NCBI GenBank assembly: GCA_019752245.1
Contig: JAIEMH010000144.1
Location: 1 to 8,286, forward strand
Direction: 5' to 3'
DNA: 8,286 nucleotides
Source: Flavobacteriaceae bacterium
GTDB lineage: Bacteria; Bacteroidota; Bacteroidia; Flavobacteriales; Flavobacteriaceae
Shown: positions 1 to 6,881 of the stretch, in pieces
Numbering within the stretch: the stretch's first letter is position 1
Layout: every line of letters starts with the position of its first letter
Translations under genes and position numbers: made by a program
Notes under the pieces: model-generated
What the model saw: the letters and a program-made list of their open reading frames with translations, nothing else
Told to the model about the DNA's origin: nothing
Database searches by the model: none

Positions 1-1056
1 AATTTAAAATCTGGAGATCAAGAAATATTAGAAACCCAGTATGAGAAATTAAATAATGTTGAATTTATAAAAGAAAACATTATAAAATCTCTTGCTATTG
101 CTAATGAAGAGCAGTTTGGAGTTTTAGAAAACTTAAAAGAAATAAAACTTTCATTTCAAAAAATAGCTGGTTTTTCACCAGAATATAATCAGTTATTCGA
201 AAGAATTTCTAGTGTATTAATAGAATTTGACGATATAGAAAAAGAACTTACACAAGTTTCAGAAGGTATTTTTTCTAATCCAGAAGAGTTAGAATTGACA
301 AATCAAAAGCTACAATTGATTTATTCATTGCAAAAAAAGCATCAAGTAAATTCAGTTGATGAATTGTTAGTAATTAAAAACGATTTAGATAATAAAGTTG
401 TTTCGGTTACAACTTTAGAATCTGAAATTGGTTCTATGCAAAAATCAATTTCTGAAATTGAAAAATTACTCAACGATTTTGCAACAAAAATTAATAAGAA
501 AAGGGTAGAAGCTATTCCTGTTTTAACAGATAAACTAGCTCAAATTCTTGAACTATTAGGTATGGCAAATGCTAGGTTTAATATTCAGTTAACCGCCAAA
601 GAGGAGTTTTATCCTAACGGAAAAGACGAAATTCAATTTTTGTTTTCAGCGAATAAAGGTTCCGATTTTGGATTATTGAAAAAAGTGGCGTCTGGTGGTG
701 AAATGTCTAGAATTATGCTTGCAGTAAAATCGGTTTTGTCACAATATTCTAATCTTCCTACTATTATTTTTGACGAAATTGACACTGGTGTTTCGGGCGA
801 AATTGCTAATAAAATGGGCGAAATCATGAAGCAAATGAGTAAGAATATGCAGGTTTTGTCAATAACTCATTTACCTCAAATAGCTGGAAAAGGAAAAGAG
901 CATTTCAAAGTGTTTAAAAGTATTAAAGACAATCAAACACATTCGGAGTTAAAGTTATTGACTGCCCATGAACGAGTTATAGAAATTGCACAAATGCTTT
1001 CGGGTTCTACTATTTCAGTTTCGGCCTTAAATCATGCAAAGGAATTGCTCAACTAA
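1..1056 (+). CDS. recN: DNA repair protein RecN, C-terminal 351 residues (5' partial)
   Basis: RecN is an SMC-like ATPase that acts at DNA double-strand breaks with the RecA pathway. The frame is open from base 1, so the TTG at 295 is not the start. Compared with a usual length near 550, about 200 N-terminal residues, including Walker A, lie outside the window. Fragment residues 1 to about 155 are charged and heptad-like, as expected for the coiled-coil arm. The C-terminal ATPase half follows: ABC signature ASGGEMSR with S231-G232-G233-E234, Walker B IIFDEID with D258-E259, D-loop around TGVSGE, and switch motif SITHLPQIA with H290. These are the classic RecN versions of the motifs and none is missing. 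The end is normal (TAA). fabV follows 76 bases later on the same strand, but with its own promoter and no clear recN terminator, so some read-through is possible. Family assignment is secure. Confidence 0.95.
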   Translation, partial: NLKSGDQEILETQYEKLNNVEFIKENIIKSLAIANEEQFGVLENLKEIKLSFQKIAGFSPEYNQLFERISSVLIEFDDIEKELTQVSEGIFSNPEELELTNQKLQLIYSLQKKHQVNSVDELLVIKNDLDNKVVSVTTLESEIGSMQKSISEIEKLLNDFATKINKKRVEAIPVLTDKLAQILELLGMANARFNIQLTAKEEFYPNGKDEIQFLFSANKGSDFGLLKKVASGGEMSRIMLAVKSVLSQYSNLPTIIFDEIDTGVSGEIANKMGEIMKQMSKNMQVLSITHLPQIAGKGKEHFKVFKSIKDNQTHSELKLLTAHERVIEIAQMLSGSTISVSALNHAKELLN

Positions 1057-1074
1057 AAAAATGAATTATATTTG
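1045..1074 (+). promoter_or_regulatory. Bacteroidota-type promoter for fabV
   Basis: TTG at 1045-1047, 19 bases, then TATATTTG at 1067-1074. This matches the Bacteroidota sigma-ABfr consensus (TTG, 17-23 bases, TAnnTTTG) at every fixed base. The upstream element lies inside the last codons of recN. Transcription would start near 1080, giving a leader of about 50 bases before the fabV ATG. The placement is inferred from sequence only. Confidence 0.6.
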
Positions 1075-1132
1075 TAAAAGGTATTTTCCTTCAAAGTTAG
1101 TATCAAATATCTAAAAATTAAAATCGAATAAA

Positions 1133-2323
1133 ATGATTATAGAACCAAGAATCCGCGGCTTTATTTGTTTGACAGCTCACCCAAAAGGTTGTGAACAAAG
1201 CGTAAAAAATCAAATTGAATACGTAAAATCAAAAGGTAAAATTGATGGTGCAAAGAGAGTTTTAGTTATTGGCGCATCTACAGGTTTTGGTTTGGCATCT
1301 AGAATATCAAGTGCTTTTGGTTGTGATGCTTCAACAATAGGTGTTTTCTTTGAAAAACCACCAACAGAAGGGAAAACTGCTTCGCCTGGATGGTATAATT
1401 CGGCAGCATTTGAACAAGAAGCTACAAAAGCAGGTTTATATGCAAAGAGTATCAATGGTGATGCTTTTTCTAAAGAAGTAAAACAGCAAACAATAGATTT
1501 AATAAAAGCCGATTTAGGTCAAATTGACTTAATTATTTATAGCTTGGCTTCTCCTGTTAGAATGCATCCAGAAACTGGTGTTTTACATCGTTCTACATTA
1601 AAGCCAATTGGAGGAACTTTTACCAATAAAACGGTAGATTTTCATACAGGAAATGTTACTCAGGTTTCAATAGAACCTGCAACTCAGGAAGACATCGATA
1701 ATACAGTTGTAGTAATGGGTGGTGAAGATTGGTCGATGTGGATTGATGCTTTAAAAGCAGAAAACTTATTGGCAAATGGAGCAACAACAATTGCCTATTC
1801 ATATATAGGACCAGCAGTTACAGAAGCTGTTTACAGAAAAGGAACTATTGGAAGAGCTAAAGATCATCTTGAAGCAACTGCTTTTACTATTACAGATAGC
1901 TTAAAAGATATTCAAGGAAAAGCTTATGTTTCTGTTAATAAAGCATTGGTTACACAAGCAAGTTCTGCAATACCTGTAATACCGCTTTATATTTCATTAT
2001 TATATAAAATTATGAAAGCTGAAGGGATTCATGAAGGCTGTATAGAACAAATTCAAAGATTATACAGCCAAAGATTGTATACTGGAAAGGATGTTCCAAC
2101 AGATTCAGAAGGAAGAATTAGAATTGATGATTGGGAAATGCGTGACGATGTTCAAGCTGAAGTTGCCAAATTGTGGTTAGAAGCAACGACAGAGACATTA
2201 TCTCAAATAGGCGATTTAGCTGGATATAAGCACGATTTTTTAAATTTATTTGGATTTGATTTTGAAGGTGTAGACTATAATGCTGATTCAAATGAAATGA
2301 TTTTAGTTCCAAGTATAAAATAA
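1133..2323 (+). CDS. fabV: NADH-dependent enoyl-[ACP] / trans-2-enoyl-CoA reductase, FabV/TER family
   Basis: The protein reduces the trans-2 double bond of enoyl-ACP (or enoyl-CoA) with NADH, the last step of each fatty-acid elongation cycle, in the cytosol. The 396 residues match the family's usual length of about 400, much longer than FabI. Visible marks: the family-type N-terminus MIIEPRIRGF; the nucleotide-binding loop GASTGFGLASR at 47-57; an acidic residue (E74) after the second strand, fitting NADH over NADPH; YSLASP at 136-141; and the FabV catalytic spacing Tyr-x8-Lys as Y234 and K243 in VYRKGTIGRAK (other short-chain reductases have shorter spacings). ATG 1133 is chosen because the conserved N-terminus starts there; the bases before it are A-rich, without a clear Shine-Dalgarno sequence. 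The gene appears monocistronic, with a promoter before it and a terminator after. FabV enzymes are typically insensitive to triclosan. Whether the substrate is ACP- or CoA-bound cannot be told from sequence. Confidence 0.95.
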   Translation: MIIEPRIRGFICLTAHPKGCEQSVKNQIEYVKSKGKIDGAKRVLVIGASTGFGLASRISSAFGCDASTIGVFFEKPPTEGKTASPGWYNSAAFEQEATKAGLYAKSINGDAFSKEVKQQTIDLIKADLGQIDLIIYSLASPVRMHPETGVLHRSTLKPIGGTFTNKTVDFHTGNVTQVSIEPATQEDIDNTVVVMGGEDWSMWIDALKAENLLANGATTIAYSYIGPAVTEAVYRKGTIGRAKDHLEATAFTITDSLKDIQGKAYVSVNKALVTQASSAIPVIPLYISLLYKIMKAEGIHEGCIEQIQRLYSQRLYTGKDVPTDSEGRIRIDDWEMRDDVQAEVAKLWLEATTETLSQIGDLAGYKHDFLNLFGFDFEGVDYNADSNEMILVPSIK

Positions 2324-2345
2324 TTTTATAAAAAAATAAAGATTT

Positions 2346-2377
2346 AAAAGCTCACAATTATATTGTGAGCTTTTTTT
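2346..2377 (+). terminator. Intrinsic terminator after fabV
   Basis: A perfect 13-bp inverted repeat has arms at 2346-2358 and 2362-2374, with core AGCTCACAAT / ATTGTGAGCT and a TAT loop. It runs into a seven-T tract (2371-2377). It lies 23 bases after the fabV stop and separates fabV from the T9SS gene. The opposite side has only four A residues, so it should work mainly for fabV. Confidence 0.88.
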
Positions 2378-2407
2378 GTTTAATTTTATAATCTTAACTT
2401 AATTTTT
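2376..2407 (+). promoter_or_regulatory. Weak candidate promoter for the T9SS-secreted protein gene
   Basis: TTG at 2376-2378, 21 bases, then TAATTTTT at 2400-2407, matching TAnnTTTG except for the final G. The spacing is acceptable, but the -33 part overlaps the terminator T-tract and the start site would fall almost on the ATG at 2413, giving a near-leaderless message. The region is very T-rich, so chance matches are easy. Confidence 0.22.
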
Positions 2408-2412
2408 TAAAC

Positions 2413-5400
2413 ATGAAGAAAAATACTTATTTTTTATTTTTATTTTTTTGTTTGTATCATTTAGGTTATAGCCAAAATCTATCTCAATATGCTTTTTCAC
2501 AAAGTAATGCTGGATTTTCTGCTATTTCTGGAGGTACAATTCTTGGATCAACTACTTCAGATGATCAAAGGTTTTTAGATCCATCAACTCCTGCAGGTGG
2601 CAGTAGTTTTACTGGAGTTGGTTTGCCAATTGGTTTTAATTTTAACTATAATGGTTATGTTTATGATCGTTTTGGTGTGAATGCAAATGGTTGGATATCT
2701 CTAGGATCATCATTATTGACTCCATCTGTAGATATGAATACTACTTCATCTTATACACCATTATCTTCAACAAGTACAACAGTTTCTAATACACTTGTGG
2801 CAAGAATTTCTGCTTTTACAAGAGATTTAATGTCTCAAACAGGTGGAGAAATAAGGTATGAATTGCAAGGAACTTCACCAAATCAGGTTCTGGTTATTCA
2901 ATGGAAAAATTATGCTAAATATTTAGCAGTTGGTGATTCATATAATTTTCAAATTAAATTATATCAAACAACAAATGTTGTAGAGATTGTTTATGGTACT
3001 ATGACTAATAATGCGACTTCAACGACAGCTGACTGCGGTTTAAGAGCTAATCCAAATTCTCCTGCTACAAATTTTAGCTCGAGAACAACGGCGACTGATT
3101 GGTCAGCCACAACAGCAAGTACTTTAGCTACAAATACAGTGTTATTGTCAAATACTATTTTTCCAGCTTCTGGTTTAACTTTTGCGTGGACGCCACCATC
3201 TTCTTGTTCAGGAACTCCAACACCAGGAAATACTATTTCAAGTACTGCTTCAGCATGTAGCGGTGTAAGTTTTGGACTTTCTCTACAGAATAGTATTTCG
3301 GGTTCGGGTGTTACTTACCAATGGCAAACTTCTGCTAACGGAGTTGCTTATTCAAATGCTTCAGGAATTTCTACAGATCCCACATATACAACTAGTCAAA
3401 CTACTTCAACATATTATCAATGTATTGTATCTTGTACTGCATCTGGAATGAGTACAACCAGTACACCAATCATGATAGGGATGAATAGTCCTTTAAATTG
3501 TTATTGTATTCCAAACTATACAACTGGAAAAACGGATGGTGATTTAATATCAAATATTAGTATATCAGGAACAAATTTAGCTAATAATTCAGGTACAGCT
3601 CCAACAAATCCAGCATACACTTACTTTACAGGTTCGCCAAATTATACTGGTGTGCTTCAAGCTGGTTCAACTTATAATGTAAATGTATCAGTTGGAACTT
3701 TTGGAGGTCAAAATGTGGCAGTTTGGATTGATTATAATGATGATGGTATTTTTACTACATCAGAAAGAGTTGGTTATTCTCAAGGATCAATCGCGGGCAA
3801 TGGTTCTGCATCTTTTTCAATAATACTAGCATGTAATCCACCACTTGGAACACATAGAATGAGAGTTAGAGATGTTTGGAATACTTCGGGTATAAATATA
3901 GATCCTTGTGCGAATTATGGTTATGGTGAAACAGAAGATTATGATATAACAATTTCAGCAGCTGTTGCATGTCCACAACCATCAGGAATTTTCACTACTA
4001 ATGTTACAACAACATCTGCTACATTAGGATGGACAAGTGGTTGTACAGAAACATCATGGAATGTTTATGTTACAACAGCTGGTGGTCCAGCACCAACTAC
4101 AACAGCAACATATTATAATGTTGGAAATCCATTTGTTGTAACAGGATTAACTCCAGGAACATCATATGACTTTTATGTTAGTGCCGATTGTTTAACAAAT
4201 GGAACTAGTCTTTGGACTGGTGCATATTTATTTACAACAGCACCTGTAAACGATGATTGTGCTGGTGCTTTGTCGCTTATGGTTGGAAATAATTTTGCTT
4301 CAAATGCTATTACTGCTTCAAATGTTTCTTCAACAAATTCTGCTGCTCCAGCTCCAGGTTGTGGAAGTTATTCAGGAGGTGATGTTTGGTTTAAGGTTAA
4401 TGTGCCAATTTCTGGAAATGTAACTATACAAACAGGACAAGTAACGGGTAGTCCAATTACAGATACTGGTTTAGCTGTATATAGCGGAACATGTACAGGA
4501 TTATCTCTTGTAGCATGCAATGATGATGGAGTTACAGCTTTCTCTTCAATATCTTTAACAGGCAGAACTCCCGGAGAATTGTTATATGTTTTAGTTTGGA
4601 AATACGGTGGAGCGACTCCTTATGGTCAGTTTCAAGTTTCTGCATTTGATTGTCCTTCAACTACTCCAGCTCCAACAGGAGATGCAACTCAAATATTTTG
4701 TAGTGCAGCAACAGTAGGAGATTTGTATGCAAATGGAACTGCTATTAAATGGTATTCAAATTCAACAGGAGGAACAGCTTTAGCGTCAAACACTAATTTA
4801 GTTTCTGGTATGTATTATGCATCACAAACTTTAAATTGTGAAAGCTTTAGTAGACTTGCTGTTAATGTTATAGTTTCTTCTTTTCCAGTTACTACAAATA
4901 CTTCATTGACTGCATGTGATAATGGTTCAGGCGTTGCTTCATTTAATTTAACTTCTGCTAATAATTCTATTTCATCAGAAACAAATGTTACATTTAATTA
5001 TTTTATAGATTTATTTGATGCTGAAGCAAATACTAATGCAGTAGCAAACCCTACTGCTTTTAATGGAACAAATGGTCAAACTATCTTTGTTAGAGTTGAA
5101 AATGCAAATGGATGTTATAGCATTGCAGAATTAACTTTAAATATTGCAGCAACTGCAGCTCCAAATGGAAATGTATCTCAAACCTATTGTAATGGCACTG
5201 TTGCTTCTCTCCAAGCAACAGGAACAAACATTGTGTGGTACGATGCTTCAACAGGAGGAAATGCTTTAGCTTCTACTACTACTTTAGTAAATGGTATAAC
5301 ATATTATGCTTCTCAAAATGTTAATGGTTGCGAAAGTTTAAATAGATTGCCTGTAACTGTAACGGTTCTTTGTTATTGTACTCCAACTTACACATTTGGT

Positions 5401-6795
5401 ACTTCTGATGGCGATTTAATTTCTAATATTCAAATTTCAGGTACTACTTTAGCAAATAATTCAGGTACTACTGCTGGAGGTTCTTCATATACTTATTTTA
5501 CTTCACCACCAGCTTCAAATACTGCTACTTTACAAGCAGGAAATAGTTATACTGTTGCAGTAACAGTTGGGGCTTTTGGAGGTCAAAATGTAGCGGTTTG
5601 GATTGATTATAATGACAACTTTATTTTTGAAGCATCAGAAAAAGTTGGTTATACAACTACAAGTATTGCAGGAAACGGAACAGCTACTTTTAATATTACA
5701 CTTTCTTGTAGTCCAGCATTAGGGTTGCACAGAATGAGAGTAAGAGATGTATGGAATACAAATGGTATTAATATTGACCCTTGTGCTAATTATGGTTGGG
5801 GTGAAACAGAAGATTATGATGTAACTATTGCGGCAGCTGTTGCTTGTCCTCAACCTTCAAATTTAAGCGCTTCAAATATTACTTCAAATTCTGCTAATTT
5901 AACTTGGAATATTGGTTGTGCTGAAACAGCATGGAACTTGCATTTAACTACTTCTGGTAGTGGCGCTCCAACTGGTGCTCCTTCTAATCCTAGCGTTTCT
6001 AGTCCATTTGTTGCTTCAGGTTTATTACCTTCAACAGCTTATGAATTTTATGTTCAAGCGGATTGTGCTGGCAATGGAACTAGTTTATGGACTGGACCAT
6101 ATACATTTACTACTGCAGCTATTCCACCTTTAAATGATAATTGCTCAGGTGCAATTGCATTAACTGCTGGCGGTGTGTTTGCCGATTACCCAGTTACTGG
6201 AACAAATGCTGCTGCAACCGATTCAGCTGCTCCAGCACCAGGATGTGCTAGTTATGCTGGTGGTGATGTTTGGTATTCTGTAACAGTTCCTGCTTCTGGA
6301 AATATTAAAATTGAATCTAATCCAGCTAACGGAAGCCCAATTACAGATACAGGTATGGCTGTTTATAGTGGAAACTGTTCAAACTTAGCGTTAGTTTCTT
6401 GTGATGATGATACTTCTGCAAGTGGATTATTCTCTTTAGTATCTTTAACAGGTAGAACTCCAGGTGAAGTTTTGTATGTAAATGTATGGGAATATGGAGG
6501 AGGAACTATTGGACAATTCCAAGTTTCTGCTTATGATGCTTCTTTGGCCAATAGTACTTTTGATAATGCTAACTTTACATATTATCCTAACCCAGTGAAA
6601 GATGTATTGAACTTATCTTATTCTCAAAGTATTACTAAAGTTCAAATAATTAATCTTTTAGGTCAAGAAGTAATTTTGAAATCTGTAAATGCTACAGAAA
6701 GTCAAATTGATATGTCACGACTTCCATCTGGAACTTATTTAGTAAAAGTAACTTCAGATAATCAAATTAAAACTATCAAAGTCATTAAACAATAA
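2413..6795 (+). CDS. Large T9SS-secreted multidomain surface protein (GEVED, FN3, PPC-like and Ig-like modules)
   Basis: Probably a secreted or cell-surface adhesin-like protein; no enzyme domain is visible in 1460 residues. Order: signal peptide at about 1-21 (MKKN, hydrophobic core, cut near YSQ); N-terminal beta-sandwich domain at about 22-260 (FGVNANGWISLG; QIKLYQTTNVVEIVYGT); Ig-like domain at about 265-355; GEVED domain at 363-517 (WIDYNDDG, GETEDYD); fibronectin-III at 518-610; PPC-like jelly roll at 613-745; Ig-like at 754-822; a flavobacterial repeat-type domain at 824-911 (ACDNGSGVASFNLTSAN); Ig-like at 913-985; second GEVED at 987-1141, FN3 at 1144-1235 and PPC-like at 1239-1375; T9SS sorting domain at about 1388-1460 (YPNP 1391-1394, LLGQEV, LPSGTYLVKV). 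The tail resembles the type A T9SS domain (TIGR04183), which directs export across the outer membrane and usually anchoring to surface lipopolysaccharide. Domain family names come from motif recognition; the ligand is unknown. Terminators flank the gene, so it is probably its own transcription unit. Confidence 0.9.
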   Translation: MKKNTYFLFLFFCLYHLGYSQNLSQYAFSQSNAGFSAISGGTILGSTTSDDQRFLDPSTPAGGSSFTGVGLPIGFNFNYNGYVYDRFGVNANGWISLGSSLLTPSVDMNTTSSYTPLSSTSTTVSNTLVARISAFTRDLMSQTGGEIRYELQGTSPNQVLVIQWKNYAKYLAVGDSYNFQIKLYQTTNVVEIVYGTMTNNATSTTADCGLRANPNSPATNFSSRTTATDWSATTASTLATNTVLLSNTIFPASGLTFAWTPPSSCSGTPTPGNTISSTASACSGVSFGLSLQNSISGSGVTYQWQTSANGVAYSNASGISTDPTYTTSQTTSTYYQCIVSCTASGMSTTSTPIMIGMNSPLNCYCIPNYTTGKTDGDLISNISISGTNLANNSGTAPTNPAYTYFTGSPNYTGVLQAGSTYNVNVSVGTFGGQNVAVWIDYNDDGIFTTSERVGYSQGSIAGNGSASFSIILACNPPLGTHRMRVRDVWNTSGINIDPCANYGYGETEDYDITISAAVACPQPSGIFTTNVTTTSATLGWTSGCTETSWNVYVTTAGGPAPTTTATYYNVGNPFVVTGLTPGTSYDFYVSADCLTNGTSLWTGAYLFTTAPVNDDCAGALSLMVGNNFASNAITASNVSSTNSAAPAPGCGSYSGGDVWFKVNVPISGNVTIQTGQVTGSPITDTGLAVYSGTCTGLSLVACNDDGVTAFSSISLTGRTPGELLYVLVWKYGGATPYGQFQVSAFDCPSTTPAPTGDATQIFCSAATVGDLYANGTAIKWYSNSTGGTALASNTNLVSGMYYASQTLNCESFSRLAVNVIVSSFPVTTNTSLTACDNGSGVASFNLTSANNSISSETNVTFNYFIDLFDAEANTNAVANPTAFNGTNGQTIFVRVENANGCYSIAELTLNIAATAAPNGNVSQTYCNGTVASLQATGTNIVWYDASTGGNALASTTTLVNGITYYASQNVNGCESLNRLPVTVTVLCYCTPTYTFGTSDGDLISNIQISGTTLANNSGTTAGGSSYTYFTSPPASNTATLQAGNSYTVAVTVGAFGGQNVAVWIDYNDNFIFEASEKVGYTTTSIAGNGTATFNITLSCSPALGLHRMRVRDVWNTNGINIDPCANYGWGETEDYDVTIAAAVACPQPSNLSASNITSNSANLTWNIGCAETAWNLHLTTSGSGAPTGAPSNPSVSSPFVASGLLPSTAYEFYVQADCAGNGTSLWTGPYTFTTAAIPPLNDNCSGAIALTAGGVFADYPVTGTNAAATDSAAPAPGCASYAGGDVWYSVTVPASGNIKIESNPANGSPITDTGMAVYSGNCSNLALVSCDDDTSASGLFSLVSLTGRTPGEVLYVNVWEYGGGTIGQFQVSAYDASLANSTFDNANFTYYPNPVKDVLNLSYSQSITKVQIINLLGQEVILKSVNATESQIDMSRLPSGTYLVKVTSDNQIKTIKVIKQ
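3499..4647 (+). repeat. GEVED-FN3-PPC supermodule, copy 1 (residues 363-745)
   Basis: First of two long in-frame coding repeats, the second starting 1872 bases downstream. Shared peptides in the same order include TDGDLISNI / SDGDLISNI, GGQNVAVWIDYND, HRMRVRDVWNT, NIDPCANYG, GETEDYD, AAVACPQPS, GTSLWTG, SAAPAPGC, SPITDTG and SLTGRTPGE. This copy keeps an intact DYNDDG loop at residues 440-445. Confidence 0.88.
4672..4878 (+). repeat. Ig-like module a (residues 754-822)
   Basis: Paired with the module at residues 913-985. Both have the pattern G(D/N)xxQxxC, then IKWY or VWYD, then STGG(T/N)ALAS, then YYASQ, a CES core and a closing V(x)V strand. This is the common short Ig-like repeat of flavobacterial secreted proteins. 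It lies between the two supermodule copies and may act as a spacer. Confidence 0.7.
5149..5367 (+). repeat. Ig-like module b (residues 913-985)
   Basis: Second copy of the Ig-like unit seen at residues 754-822, with NGNVSQTYC, NIVWYDASTGGNALAS, YYASQNVNGCESLNR and a VTVTV closing strand. The roughly 90-residue FNLT-type domain (residues 824-911) separates the two. It leads directly into the CYCTPTYTFG start of the second GEVED domain. Confidence 0.7.
5371..6534 (+). repeat. GEVED-FN3-PPC supermodule, copy 2 (residues 987-1374)
   Basis: Second copy of the supermodule, sharing the same peptide landmarks in the same order as copy 1. Many nucleotide differences in conserved stretches fall at synonymous third positions, which points to an old duplication kept under protein-level selection rather than a recent DNA copy. 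The acidic loop here reads DYNDNF (residues 1065-1070), without the glycine of copy 1. Confidence 0.88.
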
Positions 6796-6817
6796 GTTTA
6801 CTATTTTGAATTAAATA

Positions 6818-6850
6818 AAAAGTCCTGCTTCGGCGGGACTTTTCTTTTTT
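6818..6850 (+). terminator. Intrinsic terminator after the T9SS gene, with UUCG tetraloop
   Basis: An 11-bp stem has arms AAAAGTCCTGC (6818-6828) and GCGGGACTTTT (6833-6843), one G-U pair, and a TTCG loop closed by C-G, the very stable cUUCGg tetraloop. A run of six T (6845-6850) follows. It starts 22 bases after the stop codon at 6793-6795. Confidence 0.9.
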
Positions 6851-6858
6851 AGAAAGAG

Positions 6859-6866
6859 TATATTTG
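6859..6866 (+). promoter_or_regulatory. Candidate -7 element for the glycosyltransferase gene
   Basis: TATATTTG matches TAnnTTTG exactly and is the same octamer as in the fabV promoter. No TTG lies at the expected 17-23 bases upstream, because that position falls within the terminator stem, so only half of the promoter is supported. The leader would be about 10 bases before the ATG at 6882. Confidence 0.4.
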
Positions 6867-6881
6867 CTAAAATTTTTTTAG

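Noticed and set aside
295..297. TTG as a possible start of the first gene
   Set aside because: The frame is open and RecN-like coiled coil from base 1; the gene is simply cut by the window edge.
633..827. Minus-strand open frame of 64 codons within recN
   Set aside because: Lies fully antisense to the conserved ABC signature and Walker B coding sequence; no recognisable protein features.
1077..1092. Small AAGG / CCTT inverted repeat between recN and fabV as a recN terminator
   Set aside because: Stem of only about four pairs and no T-run after it; it falls just downstream of the fabV -7 element.
1210..1455. Minus-strand open frame of 81 codons within fabV
   Set aside because: Antisense to conserved FabV sequence, including the nucleotide-binding loop; no domain or start context.
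2118..2312. Minus-strand open frame of 64 codons at the fabV end
   Set aside because: Antisense shadow of fabV with low-complexity residues; it would also end inside fabV without its own signals.
3499..6534. Long repeats as a sign of a mobile element or recent recombination
   Set aside because: They are in-frame protein modules with many synonymous differences; no transposase, terminal inverted repeats or target duplications.
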